Assembly: GCA_030248225.1 (NCBI GenBank)
Contig: JASANE010017373.1
Location: 60,661 to 124,660, forward strand
Direction: 5' to 3'
DNA length: 64,000 nt
Source: Trileptium ribeirensis
Lineage: Eukaryota; Nematoda; Enoplea; Enoplida; Thoracostomopsidae
Positions 25,222 to 37,889 of the stretch are shown piece by piece. The notes beneath the pieces were generated by a model. It saw only the letters and a list, made by a program, of their open reading frames with translations, made no database searches and was not told the origin of the DNA. Every line of letters starts with the position of its first letter. The stretch's first letter is position 1. The translations under genes were made by a program, and so were the position numbers.

Positions 25222-25621
25222 TATTGTTGTAACCGTTAGAGGCAAAGTTAAGAACTTCGGTATGTGGCATGCGGGGGTTCGTCACATAATACACATTTGG
25301 CTCTCAAAGGTTGCACCAACCCATACTGGTGCATCTAACGATGGCTCTAGAAGCAGATGCACGACCGACAACCCGTGATATAGTGGTTCAACTAGGCTAA
25401 GCAAGGAGATTAGGCCAAAATCATCCCAACTTTTTATTGACAGCCCCTTTTTAGTTTTTCGGATCCGGAACACGTAGCTAGTTGGGAGTAACTCTGGTTT
25501 GACATTCTGAATATTTTAGCGACTTCGCTGTTGTGGATTGTTGTGTATAACAGTAGTGATAGTAATAAATTAATAACGCTAATTGTATATTTTGAGGTAT
25601 CTTTAGGTTTGTTTTACTGCT

Positions 25622-27497
25622 TTATCTACTAATTATGGGTGATTTCAACATCTCAGATAGCTCACAAACCCTTATGGGCTCGGCATGTAACTGGCCCGAC
25701 CCACTACCGTGGTGCCAGATTGCTCCTACACCGCGTCGTCCAAATGATTTTGCTACGTTTTTCGCCAGTAAGATAGTATCAATTCGATCCACGTTTTATC
25801 GCTCAGTCCACCTTAAAGAACAGCCTTGTTTCCCAGCATGCAACAGCAAATAGTCTCGTAGAATTGATTCTCCAACCTGTAACGGAAAATCAGTAGCGTC
25901 GTGTAATCGAAAACAGCAACAACAAATACTGCTAACTGGATGCCCTGTCACCCTCGCTTATAAAACGATTTGTTAATGAGCTGGTTCCTCCTTTCACTAT
26001 TATAATATACGAATATATAGCGATAATCACCATGCCTTCCGGTGAAAAACCTGGCCATTGTACATCGGCGACCCAAAAAACGCAACCCCAGTGTTGACGT
26101 TATGAATAATTTTCGGCCAGTTTCTAACGTATCCTATCCAACCTAATAGAAGTTGTAGTCGCACAACAGCTAAACGATCACCTTGAACTTAATCATCTTC
26201 TGTCGAACTACCAATCAGCGTAGGTACCGTAAAAGACACTCAACTGAAACTGCATTGGTTAAAATATACGGCGACGTTCAAAACGCCTTGACGCGTCAGC
26301 AATCTACGGTGCTGGTTAGCCTCGACTTGTCTGCTGCGTTCCACACAGTTGATCACGCTCATTATCAAGCGGTTGACGGACCTTGGGATGTCATTCGGCA
26401 TTGGGTGGATCGTGTCGTACTTATCAGGTCGATATCAACAAATCCAAATTGGCAGCGTCTTCTCAATGGCTCTACCACTAGTCAGCATTGTTCTTCAAGT
26501 AAGCGTGATCGGGCCAGTCAATTTTAATATTACGATTGCGCCTGTACTCGAGATTATTACTGCTGCTGACTTCCGCTTCCACAGCTACGCTGACGATATC
26601 CAGATATACTGGCATTTCGATCCCGCCGCTGCACCGTCGTAGAATCTCTGCAGCAGCTTCTTCTTTCGCTACGGGAGTGGTTCTTCGACAACAGGCTAAA
26701 ACTAAATGAGTTTAAGACTCAACTGATCTACTTCGCCACACGCCCATGGCCTACACCAGTGCTGCCAAATTCGTAACGTCGCTGTGGACCCGTCAGAACG
26801 GTCAAAATACTGGGCATCACTCTTGATTGTCGGTTGAGCCTCAGGGAACACATCACTGCTCTGTCAGATTCCTGCACATGGCAATTACCTGGTTTAGCCC
26901 AATCTGGCGGCACCTTGACAACGACACAGCGCAGCTTATTGTGAGGGCCTTCATAATGTCCCGCATTGATTATTGCACTGCACTATATGCATTTGTGCCA
27001 AGCTCTCATTTATTGCCTCTTCGTCGTCTACTCCACAATGCGGCAAGAGTAGTCTTCTGCACAAGTCGATGGGAGCATATCCGTCCGACACTGCGAGAGC
27101 TACACTGGCTACCGTTCGAACAACGTGTACGCTACAAAATACTCTTATTGGTTCGAAAAGCCCTTCGCTACGATACACCAGTGTATATTGCCGACATGAT
27201 TAATACGTCATCCTCGCCTCGTCTGGCGAATGAACAAATCCTTCAGATTCACATCGCTAGAAGCAATTGCTTCTGGTTCCTTGGCCCATCTGCCTGGAAT
27301 AATTTGCCGCAAACACTACGTGACAGTAATCTAGACGTGACTGCGTTTAAAGCAAAACTGAAGACTCACTTGTTTCCCAGTTTGCCAGAGTGATATAACA
27401 AAGTTACTTCATTCGGGCTATTGTATTTTTTGACAATCCCTTGCGCTTTTGCAACACTTGCGAAAAAGGCGCGTTATAAATGCCATTATTATTATTT
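25622..27497 (+). mobile_element. L2/CR1-like LINE, internally deleted and frame-broken
   Basis: The element starts in the endonuclease domain at MGDFNIS (25635), where GDFN is the catalytic motif. An internal deletion joins this to the pre-RT segment NDFATFFASKIVSIRSTF. The RT follows in pieces: NNFRPVSNVSYP (about 26102), STETALVKIYGDV and VLVSLDLSAAFHTVDH (26183-26370), and FHSYADDIQIYW (about 26571-26606) with the YADD active site. The C-terminal part (26827-27393) includes CTALYAF, LRELHWLPFEQRVRYKILL and GPSAWNNLP, and ends normally. The 3' tail has gcgcgttataaatgcc followed by ATT repeats, as in L2/CR1 elements. Several frameshifts and stops make it inactive. Confidence 0.9.
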
Positions 27498-27499
27498 TA

Positions 27500-28300
27500 A
27501 TTTTACTTTCGATTTTGTAACTCTGCTTTTGGAATATTTCGGCTCTTAGTGTAATTGTTCGTAAGAAACACGTAACTGGTATCAACAGTTCCTTTCAGGG
27601 CGCGTCACGGTGCTAGTATTATATATCGGGGTTTGATTTTATGAAATTATTAGATGTTTTCAATGAATGATTGACGTGGTTCTAGCTTAAATTGATGTCA
27701 ATTTTATTTTATGTACTAATGCTACGGTAAGAGAGGGGATGTTCGGGACTTCAAGTGTTTTCGTTAGCGCTACGGTTTTTACAAAGCGACGCAGTAAACA
27801 TACCGTTGAGGTTCGAGGCATAATGCTACACTGAGCGTCAATACGAGTCGTAGTCAAAACAATAGTGTGTTAAGGCGTTTTAGCCAGTTAATATATCAAC
27901 GTATTCCACCTATTTTATTCGACACATTTTATCAGCCCGGACATTTGAGTCTTGTGTTTTATGAGTAGTTTTAACAAATTGAGGGAAGTTCCTGAGTTCG
28001 TTGGGCGATTGAAGCAAAGGATACCTGTAAACCAACTACGTCTCCGTAGTCGCGATAAACTCGCCTGTTGTGGAGAGCGGATTAGTTTCCAACACACTGG
28101 GTATACAAGTGCCGAGCTAGTCATCCTTGTTCCTTTTCGGGCGGATTTGCTTCTTGCTCTTCGGTACATTGAGTTTAAACTTCATTGAGCACATACACTA
28201 CCAGCGTGTTTCCCCTTCTGGCGCTCCTACATAGCAAGGAAAATGGCAGCACCTTTTGTGGTTGTTAAGGTCTAACCGAGTCGATTAATTAGTAATATAT
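27500..28300. other. no gene seen
   Basis: A stretch with small open frames on both strands around 27915-28190 but no recognised domain. A possible GIY-YIG resemblance on minus was considered and dropped. Confidence 0.35.
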
Positions 28301-28307
28301 AAAAAAT

Positions 28308-29341
28308 TCACAAGGTCCTTAGTAATATAAGGAATTTGCAAAGAATAAAAGCGTACCATCCATTTCGGGGCCAAGGAACCTTGCGTGTATTATTAGTTTC
28401 GACGAGATATTGGTATGCGCGCGACTTTCCACTCGTTTGGTGTGCCCACAACGTGATACACGGCGACGTTTTTTGATCGCTGTTTGGCTGTTTCAGCGAG
28501 GCCGCGGTGTACTTTTTGTTGAAACGGTTAGAGATCATGGTGGACGAACACGGTGGTGAATTTGTTGACACCCGAAGAGCGTTCCAGTTGCTGAACAGCT
28601 TTATCGCGTCATTACCAAAGCTGAAGACGATTCTGACTGGTCGCCAACGGTCTTCTAGTGCAGCACCAGTGCAAGTTGCTGGGCATATGGGTTTATCCAA
28701 ATGCACGACGCAAGTCTGGAGAAGGCTTTCAGCGAGAACTAGCGCGTCTTTTTCTTCTTCACAGTCGCCGATAATTACATGTGCGCCACCTGGTGGTTTT
28801 CTCGGGGAGTTCCTTATTGGAGATGCGTTGGGTCGACGACGAAGTTAGTTTATCCAATCCCGCTTTTTTCATTTTACTTAAAACATGCGTATGGGTGTCA
28901 TCATTAGGCGAAGAAGAAGTAAGCTGAGCTGCAGATGTGACGGCGTCGGCATAAAGTATGGTAGAATGAGGATTTGTCTTAGGTGCTGGCGAAGATGCGG
29001 AGACCGCTACTTCATCTTTCGACGACAAGGTTTCAACCTTGGCAGACAATGCTTTTAGTTCGGATGTGAGTGTTTGACTGACTGTAGTGGTTAAAGCTGA
29101 TGAGCAGTCACAGCCGCTGCAGATCAGTGCATGCCTGTCAGCTGTGTGAGGTCTAGCAATTGATCGCCAGACCAGCCGATGCAGGTTGCTGCTTACAAGG
29201 TTCACACATGACGACATCTGCATTATCGCCCATCAGAGATGTGCAGGTAGAGATGGTAGATCGGGTAGCTCCGTAACAAGTGGTTTGCACTTTGGGGTCT
29301 GCTTGAGAGTGCAATGTAACGTCCGTACACAATATGAGCAA
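28308..29341 (-). pseudogene. LINE ORF1 remnant (CR1-type, zinc-finger plus RNA-binding region)
   Basis: On minus, two frames join across a frameshift near 28770. The first part shows MCEPCKQQP...AINC and ALICSGCDCSSAL, a Cys-pair arrangement like the PHD-type finger of CR1 ORF1. A coiled stretch follows (VSQTLTSELKALSAKVETL). The second part, read after the shift, has HVIIGDCEEEKDALVLAES and WRPVRIVFSFGNDAIKLF, the usual 'RPV+V.FS' beta-strand segment of LINE ORF1 proteins. No ORF2 was found next to it. It sits 360 bases upstream of ALG8 in the opposite orientation and may once have contributed to, or displaced, that gene's upstream region. Confidence 0.6.
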
Positions 29342-29698
29342 TTTAACGTTGTTGACATTGAGATCAATTTAGCGTCCAGAGACAGTAGCTAATTACGTAT
29401 GAACATAACGATACTGTGGTTGTACCGCAAAGGAACGGAAACGTAGCGCAATCGAACAGTTTGAAAACACTGAATGTAATTGGGTGAAAACCAGATATAA
29501 TACTATATATAATTCACTTACCGCTGTTCTAGTATGAATACGAATGACGAAACCTATATCAGACACCTGATTAACACAACTTTTAAGTAATAAATTGATG
29601 ATCCTATCTTAAACTTTTGAAACCATTGATGGTGGCCAGAACGGGGTAACCTCGTTTTTCGAGATCAGCAAACCGAATACAAACATCGCTGAAGTTGA

Positions 29699-32600
29699 AT
29701 GTCGTCACTTAGCGGTAGAAACGCCAAAAGTCACGCCGAGGTTCGGTTTCCGTCGATATGGACGATTGTTGTTGCTGTCATTTCGCTGAAACTTCTTTGG
29801 TTTCATGGCTACGTATCGACCGATTTTGAGGTTAGTCCTAACTTTTATTAATGCAAACACTTAAGGTGATGGCTGCCAATGATTTTTTCATTTCGCAACT
29901 TGTATCATTGAATTTTATTGTAACATATATACATATATCTATATTTTTGGATTAAATTTTGTCGAGCAATCATGAAAATTTCCTTTTTGTACGTCGCTGT
30001 CATTCATCACTCATTTTCGGATGGACGAATTATGGTCGATTTTAGTCGATAGCAAAAGTGATGACGATGTGTCCTTTAGTTGTACGCTAGCAGCTGCGAC
30101 CCCATCTTCTGAGTCAAAATGGCAGGAAGCACTTTTCCTAATGGTTTTCACCAAATCTTTTCATATGGGTGTCATTGTTACGCCGCCCATAACTCCCGAC
30201 ACAGGCGAAAAACGCTATATAGAGTCAGCTCATAGAGATCTACAACTTTGTTGACCACGTTTTTTTGTGGGATCACTCCCTGGGCCGCCGTGGGTCCAGA
30301 TATGGTTCGTCGACCTTTTGCCAGAAATATCGATTTTTCAAATGTAGCTGTGTTATTGCTTGTTTTACCTTACAATGAGTTCCTCTTAAGTTATCAAGCA
30401 CGCTGAATACGATGGTTTTGCTATCTACAGTCAAGGGCGTAGCCAGGAATTTTGAAAGGGGGGGGGGGTCGCGGCCCACAGTGGGTACCTAAAAGGGGGA
30501 GGTCCGGGGGGGTCGCGCTCAGAAATGTGAAAGCGGGGTCCAGAATTGGTATATTAAGTACGCCATAAACAAGTAAAAAATGTAACTGTTGCCAAACTGT
30601 AACTGTAGCGAATTTTAATACAAAAACGTGAAGTTTGGCCAAAAATACGGTTGAAAGTAATTGTTTTCTAGTGCGAGAGAGAGGATAGTTTTAGGACAAT
30701 TTCCGACATGATTTTCAACAGGAATCGTTCAAAAATTTTGTTTGGGTTGAGCCAAAAGGGGGGGGGGGGCGCGACCCCCGCACCCCCCCTGGCTACGCCC
30801 TTGTCTACAATCGAAATTGACTATGTTATGCCTTTTTATGGGGTTCAAGTGTTTTACGGCCGACGAAGCCGATTACTAAAATGTACGTTTTCATTTGTCA
30901 TGTTGCGCGCAGGGCATCAGGAATGGTCGATATATCGGTATTTCTGAAGGCTGAATGAATATAATCATTTGGTTATCTAAAGTCCAGCGTGCATATTCCA
31001 TGGGATTATGTAAATGAACCCGAATTTCTGAACATAGTCTGTCTTCAGCGTTTTGGTTGCGTATTGCGTACAGATCATCAAGACTTGTCTATTAGGTTTT
31101 CCGGTAGGCAGAATACGATGGTTTGATTACGTATCAAAAGAGCTGCACAAATATTCGATTTATTGTCAGTTGTTGTATGTGGGTTTAGGGTCGACGAGGT
31201 TGTAGGGTTTTCAATAAGTTATGGGTTCAAAAGGTTTTAGGGTGGTAGATACATCAAACACAGCCTGTTACATGTAATTAAACAAAATGATACTAGAATG
31301 AAACAACACTCGCTCTGTTTCACCCTTGCTTGCGAGATGCTAATGATAGTTTTGGACTGGTGTTTGTACATTTGTGATGAGTTCGTTTTTTGCATTTAAT
31401 TGTTCTATATGTTAATGGTTTCTCACGTTAGTTGCGCTTTTTGGTGCAAAAGTAGTAGTATCGAACCCGGTCTCTTCATTTTAGGTAATAATATGACAGA
31501 TGCATCAAAAAATTGGTAAAACATTACAGTAAAAGCCAACAAGCTCCTACCGGTGGGTATACTGAAAGAACGTTTACCCAAGTTTCTTTCCGAAAAACAT
31601 TATTGAAAAATGATTTGTGGCCCTAAGAGGAAATATGTTATAAGCTATGGTAATCAAGGCTGAACTGGATTCAGTCAGGTTACTCTTGTCGTTAGCTCAT
31701 TAGATAAATAATTGATTTGTTTTTAAGGTTCACCGCAACTGGTTAGCAATAACAAATCGGCTTCCGCTGCGCGAATGGTATTACGAAGACACATCGCAAT
31801 GGACTCTCGACTATCCGCCGTTCTTCGCATGGTTCGAATGGATATTAGCCAAGGTTAGTTCGCCATAAATATATTATATTTGCAAGGAATACCGTTACAC
31901 CGTTGTGGAGAACCATGATGTAGAAGTAAATATTGTTTTGTCCATGAATACTAGTTTTAATCAGTCGGCGGATATATAAGAGTACATAGCAAATAAATCT
32001 GCTTTGTAAGCGTGCTTTACGTTAGAAGTCTTCTTCATTTTGCTGAGCAACATTATTTTTTCCGAGATCCTTACTCGAAAATTTCAAAGGCTAAAATTGA
32101 AAATGTATAAAGTTTGATTTCTCACGGTTGACTGCCGCACTGATCTGCATAATTTATGGTGAATACTGTGGTTTGTACCTACGCTTCCAGGTTTTGTTTT
32201 TAATATTGTCTAGTGGCGTGTTTTTATCCGCCTGTGGTTAATAGAGTCTAAAATTTGAAATCAGACGGGCGAAGCAAAAGTAGCTCTGCAGATATCGCCC
32301 ACGGATGGCATAAATAAAAGCGAAACAAGTGTATCTCATTAAGCTCCAAACAATGCCTTCCGGAACTTTACATGGCTATAGTAAGTTAAATTGTTCGCAA
32401 CTCGGCGCTTCAACCACCTCGTATAATACCATGAGGCGTGGCAGTTCAATAAGTACGATAAGATATAAATAGGTACAGGGACTCAATGTTTAGGGTAAAA
32501 TTATGCGATGCAATCTATTTTTAATAAATCGTTAGCGGAAACGGGGATTGTTGTAGATAAATAATTTTTCACTAGTGTATTCTTGCTAAATTAAAACTGT

Positions 32601-35486
32601 GGGTGTATTGTGGAGTGCGCCTGGACGTCTATTTTCGTCACCCCTAACATTAACCAGTAGTGATCTAGATTTTTAAAGTGTTGCTCAACATAAAGTATGG
32701 TTTAAGTTTTGACTTGGAGCTGGTTTTTCCATCCTCTATTATTGCGATCAATATATTTTTGTTGAATTGTTTAGTACACGCTTAATAATGAATTCTCGCC
32801 ACGTGACGATAACAAAACCTCTTATCCTGCCGCTCACAAATTAGACACGTTTGTTCGCTAGTCAATACCAAATTGTCTCGATTCGTTATACAAATTAATT
32901 TCATGATTCAACGTCGCCGATTCACTGTAGATCGTGGCTGATGAAATTACACAAGTGTTCACATTGAGCTGATGCCATATTTACAGTTATCTGTGTTTCA
33001 GACCGCAATTCCTTTCGATTTCCTGACCTCAATGCTTACAATCTCGGCAGATGGTCATTGGCCCGCGCCATCATTCCCGGTTGTGGCCTTTCAACGAACC
33101 ACAGTGATTCTAAGCAATCTGCTGATTTTTCTTTCGGGCTTGCTCAGGCTCGGTCGTCAGCTGCAGTGCCGTAGCGATGTATCGCAATGGAGTCCTTCGC
33201 GCTCCGCATTTGTATTTCGATGGTTTTGTCTTACCAATTTTGCTTTGGCAGGATTATTATTCGTCGACGATATCCATTTTCAGTATAATGGATTTCTATA
33301 CGGCGTCCTCTTTCATTCGTTGGCTGCAATGATCGCAGGAAATATGCTTCTAGGCGCTGCACTTTTTGCTGCAGTCATTAATGCAAAACATATTTTCCTC
33401 TATCTGGCTCCGGCGTACGCTGTATTTCTATTCCGGACGTACTGCTTTACACAACAAACTCCAAAAGTTAAAAAACGAGAACAAACCAAAAGCGACGATG
33501 ACTGTGTTCGCTCGAAAATTTGGCAAGTTGTGTTATATTTTACACCAACTAGGTTCTTCGGTTTGGCCGGCGTTGTGGTACTAATATTCGGGTTAAGCTT
33601 TGGACCATTTGCATATTCTGGTGATCTACAAGACGTCCTGCAGATAATTCGACGACTATTTCCGTTCAAACGAGGGCTTACTCATGCTAACTGGGCGCCG
33701 AATTTTTGGGCACTCTATAACGTTGCTGATTACGGATTGTATCAGCTGAACCGTACTTGGGTCGGACGATCCTCGGACATTCCGCCAAGCTATGTATCAG
33801 GATTAGTTCAGGACTTTGATCATGTCGTCTTGCCAAGTATTACGCCGCAAACAACACTCGTTCTGACCCTTGCCGCAATGGCACCGTTCTGTCTTGCTGC
33901 ACTTGTGTATCGCTTTTCGTTTACTGGATTTGTACGTCTGCTGGTACTTTCGGCATTCGCTAGCTTTCTATTTGGATGGTAAGATAATTACGTATATAGG
34001 CATAATTTTCTTGTCTGACACGCCTAAAGAACTTCGTAAGTGTACGCAATTAAAGTGGGCTCACGCGTAACTTCTTCTTGCAAAGTACGTTTGTACGATG
34101 CAACGTATGTGGCATTGTAATGCTCCCTAGTCGCACCAATTTGTGAATAGTTTCTATTCAGTTCGACGAGTTTTAAGAAATGAAAGCAATATATTTCTCG
34201 AAAAAACTTCTATATGAAAGGGCAAATTTTTGCAGTCTGTGTGAAATGGTAATGCGTTATATTTTGCACATTTTATCTTCTTTGGTTCTGTAGCAACAAG
34301 CGTTGATTTGTTTGAGCAGATAAGTGGCACACATCGTTCGTACCTTTGTAATGCGTTCTCAGGTGTTGGAAAATAATATTAATTTTGGTCAAAAATGTCT
34401 TCTTATATAGCCCTTTCAATCGCAGAAAATGTCAGGATGATCGTAAAGCTGCCAAATATAGGTCGAGGAACGCTGGAATCGTAGTAGGGCTTCCAAACGC
34501 TAAATCACAATACGTCTAAATTTTTGATAAAATGTTTTTGGATTTTGACCTCTTTTTCGAACGGGCGGATTTGTCCGGACTGCTGAAAATAAAGCCCGCA
34601 GCCAACCATTGAGGATATTTTAAGTCCAACTTTAAATGCGCTACTAGTCTTGATCACACTATTGCATTGTGTACATACTAGATTTATTAACGGCAAGTTA
34701 TATGCATCAACAGCACTCACGCGGTTTCCTCTCGTGTGTTCACACACCAGTGGCTGAATATTTTGCCTAAACCATAGCGTTTCTCAGCTAGCCTCAGTAA
34801 GAGCCGGACTGGAAGGCCTTGTTCATGGCGTATACAAACCTTAGCAATTATGCCCGACCTCACTGCCTACATAAAAGCCAATTTTCACACGTGAATCTTT
34901 ATGTATTAAGTAAAATTGTAAGTTATTTTTGATAATTTATTTCAACTATTATAGGCATGTACACGAAAAAGCTATTCTTCTTGTGATAATTCCGCAGTCT
35001 ATTTTGGCGGCATCAAATCGTCGAGACGCTCGGATATTCTTTCTTCTCAACGTTGCCGGAACATATGGTATATTTCCATTGCTTCTCGAAAAATTTGAGC
35101 TCGTAACTAGAACGATGGTGCTTTTGGTGTCAGCTTTGGTGGGGTTAACGTCCATGAACAAACTTTATCCCGGCTGCGAACCGAGCAGACGTAATTGTGG
35201 ATTCTTTAGTCGGCTTCGAAACGGGTTGCGGCCGATGGAATGGTTTTATTTGGTTTTGATTGGAGTTGTTGAAGTATTTGCGTCACTGATTTGCCCGTGG
35301 TTCGTACCTAATCGATTTAAATTCCTGCCGGTTATGGCTACTTCCGTTTGTGCGGCGCTAGGGGTGGTATATTGCTGGATCTTGTCGGTGATGCAATTTA
35401 TCCAGTCGGAAATGGCTTGTCATTCAGGATCACCCGTAGACAAATGGGCCAGGTTGGTAAGCAGTTTTTTTGCTGTTTTCAGCTAA
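29699..35486 (+). CDS. ALG8: dolichyl-P-Glc:Glc1Man9GlcNAc2-PP-dolichol alpha-1,3-glucosyltransferase
   Basis: ALG8 adds the second glucose to the lipid-linked oligosaccharide on the lumenal side of the ER membrane, using dolichyl-phosphate glucose, before N-glycan transfer to protein. Four exons are in phase: 29699-29830 (ends STDFE, GTTAGT donor), 31728-31853 (VHRNWLAIT to WILAK), 33002-33978 and 34955-35486 (stop). The product is about 588 residues, somewhat longer than the human protein (526). Family motifs include STDFE-VHRNW (41-49), [12 protein letters not shown] (70-81), [11 protein letters not shown] (about 175-185), [10 protein letters not shown] and [10 protein letters not shown] (303-326), and [12 protein letters not shown] (410-421), which spans the last splice junction. 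Many hydrophobic segments give the expected multi-pass GT57 membrane fold. The start was chosen because MSSLSGRN is the first Met in frame with a membrane helix before STDFE. Intron 1 carries repeat R1 with a nested MITE. Confidence 0.95.
29985..31275 (+). repeat. dispersed repeat R1, copy 2, in ALG8 intron 1
   Basis: Same order of landmarks as 14395-15490, in the same orientation, ending at acatcaaacacagcctgttac..taaacaaaatg. It is interrupted at 30432-30803 by a hAT-like MITE absent from copy 1. It lies wholly in the first intron of ALG8, in the gene's sense direction. Confidence 0.7.
30432..30803. mobile_element. hAT-like MITE with 16-bp inverted ends and 8-bp target duplication
   Basis: The ends CAAGGGCGTAGCCAGG (30432-30447) and its exact complement (30788-30803) bracket 372 bp. 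Flanking octamers are tctacagt (30424-30431) and tctacaat (30804-30811), seven of eight identical, as expected for hAT insertion. The interior has long G runs beside the left end (from about 30459) and a matching G run then C run near the right end. No transposase is present. Copy 1 of repeat R1 lacks the insertion, which supports the boundaries. Confidence 0.85.
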
Positions 35487-35489
35487 AAC

Positions 35490-37889
35490 TGAAACGTAGT
35501 TTAAGTAAATTAGTATCAACATTTTTGTAGACGCCAGTGGAAATTAAGTGAAATAGATTTTCGTTAGTTATGACATCTGTGGTACTGTATCTCGTTTGTA
35601 TGTGTGTTCGGTGTTCAAGTTTAGCGATAATTACTGGAATGTGTTGGGCTCTCATAATTTGAAGGGGGGCTGCCATTTTTCGGTTCCCCCAGGGTCAGAG
35701 CAGGTGCCCCCCGGTTCATGCCCCTGGCAAAATTTTGGACTCCCCTCGGTTCACCGCCTCTTGACAATTTTCTGTTTTCAATCGGTCCAAAGTACATAAG
35801 ATTTGAGCACATCATTTCCTGAAGAAAAAATTTTCAAAATCTCTTTTTCTCTTCATCAAAAGCGTTTTTGCAGTGTTTCTGACACGGTTTTTAACCGTTT
35901 TTCTTTTGGAACCAGGGTCCCCGGTTCATGCCCTTGGCAAAATTTTCAACGTATGGAAAGCCCAGGAAACTAGACCATAATTCATTTTTCTCTATAAAAT
36001 ATAAATCAAGATCTACAGACAGTTTCGCCAGCAAAGTTAGGGTATTCAGTTGGGCTTTCCTGAGGTCGATGTAAAAGGCGGCTGTATGCCTAATGTAGCA
36101 GACCAATCGTATATAATATAGCCTGCACATCACCCTAACACTTCGCTTCAGTCACCGCTGTGTTGGAACACTGTTTCTTGCAGATGAGGCATTCAACCAT
36201 GTGGCACTCGATAAATTCTAAGTGCCAAAGAATTCTTAGTTTGGTTGTGGTAAAATATGAGACTGGCTGTATATTTTTCTTGTGGTATCCATAACTCAAA
36301 TTTTCAACGTACTATCGTGTCGCGAGATAAAAGCTTGAAATCTCTTATGTATCCTTTAGTTACGTGTGAGAAAAAAGATTCCAACTTTTCGCCCACTTAA
36401 AGTGTGCCGAAGCGGCTTCGGTCTTGCCAAAAGAGGTCGGACAAAACAAGTTTTTGGCAACACCTCGACAAAGAGTGCAGATATTTCAAGCAAATGGTTT
36501 TTTGAGAAGGCTCGTTTAGCCTGAAATACACAAAAACGGTCAAGTACTTATAGCCGTTGGATATACTGGGTTTTGAGCTCATCTTGTAGTGTGAACAAAG
36601 CCGAGGCAATAAATTGATGTACATGACGTGTTATTGCAATGGGCACTGTAGAATTAGGTAAACATGTGTTTTTACCGTTGGAACATGAGTCACGAACTTG
36701 GTCACATCTTCATAGCCAACAAATGGAGTTGTATTGGAATCATTTTGTAGCGCGACACCGATTTTCAAGCTGTATATCCATTTTACGACAGTTACCTATG
36801 TTCTAGGTTTGGGTTTTTACACATATTTTGAAATAGTCCTATTGGTAGCTAAGTACGCGAAAATGGCTGGCAAAATCTCCAGAACCGACAAAGGCGTAAC
36901 GTTATATATATTGAAGTCATTTTGCAGATCGAAAGAATTCTTTTCTATACGCGCATTATAAGTTGCGCAAGACACATATTACGTTATATGCGGTGGATAC
37001 CGGCGTTCAATGTTGGAATCAATGTTATAGTGCTTAAAATGGTGTCATTGGAGTGAAATATTATATAGTTACTTAAAATGTTTTCCGAATATGCATTTGC
37101 TAAAAACTTCGCGAAATGCGTTGCGCTAAACAAACCAGCTAAATTTTGTAATTGTGATGATGATAATTCAGAATTAAAAAACTTGGTCTTGACTAGATCT
37201 TAGTGTAATGCGACAACTATTGTAAGCTATCATATACCAACTTGCAAAATGTATAGCAACTATTGCAAGATATATATAACATATAGCAATAGATTATAAC
37301 AAGATGTGTGCGCAGAGATGGTGACAAAAGAATGCTTGACTTGATCCCAAACAGATTTTATTCTATTAATCATTTTGCTAAAATAACATCTACAGGATTA
37401 AATCTGTATAGAACCAAATCCAGTCGATTGAACTTAAAATTTGAAGAACCGATTTTAGTAAAATCACTTCTACTAAGGCCCAAATTATATTTAATTATCA
37501 TCATTATTACAGCATTAGTGCTATTGTTTACATCATAACAGATATTGTTCCCTAGGCTTAATTCTGTTCGATTTAGTTATTATAACGGTCATTTGCTAAT
37601 CGGTTTAGCTAGAAACGAATCTATTTTGGATAAATTCTAGTATAGCCAATTTATTTTAGTGCGAATAATTTCTGCAAGGTAATCTCAGTTTATCCGGTTG
37701 GCTGATAAATTTTCTTGGTTGGTTCTGCACGATATATGGTTTTGTCGTCAATTTAAGCTCTCAAATCCATTATAATTTTCATTTTCTGATTACTACGTGT
37801 TTTTATTTTTCCAGATTCAAAGCTTTATTATAGAAAGATGGATTAAATTAATATCAGAGAAGTTCATATTGTAGCGCTTTATATTTTAG
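35490..37889. other. intergenic region between ALG8 and ENDOV
   Basis: No gene was recognised, although the missing first exon of ENDOV must lie here. Two direct copies of ccggttcatgcccntggcaaaatttt occur at 35711-35736 and 35921-35946. A third, inverted, copy is at 8892-8918. An AATAAA at 36609-36614 is a possible but distant poly(A) signal for ALG8. Confidence 0.45.

Noticed and set aside
27915..28188. Possible GIY-YIG/Penelope-type sequence on minus
   Set aside because: Only a loose resemblance; the GIY and YIG motifs are absent.
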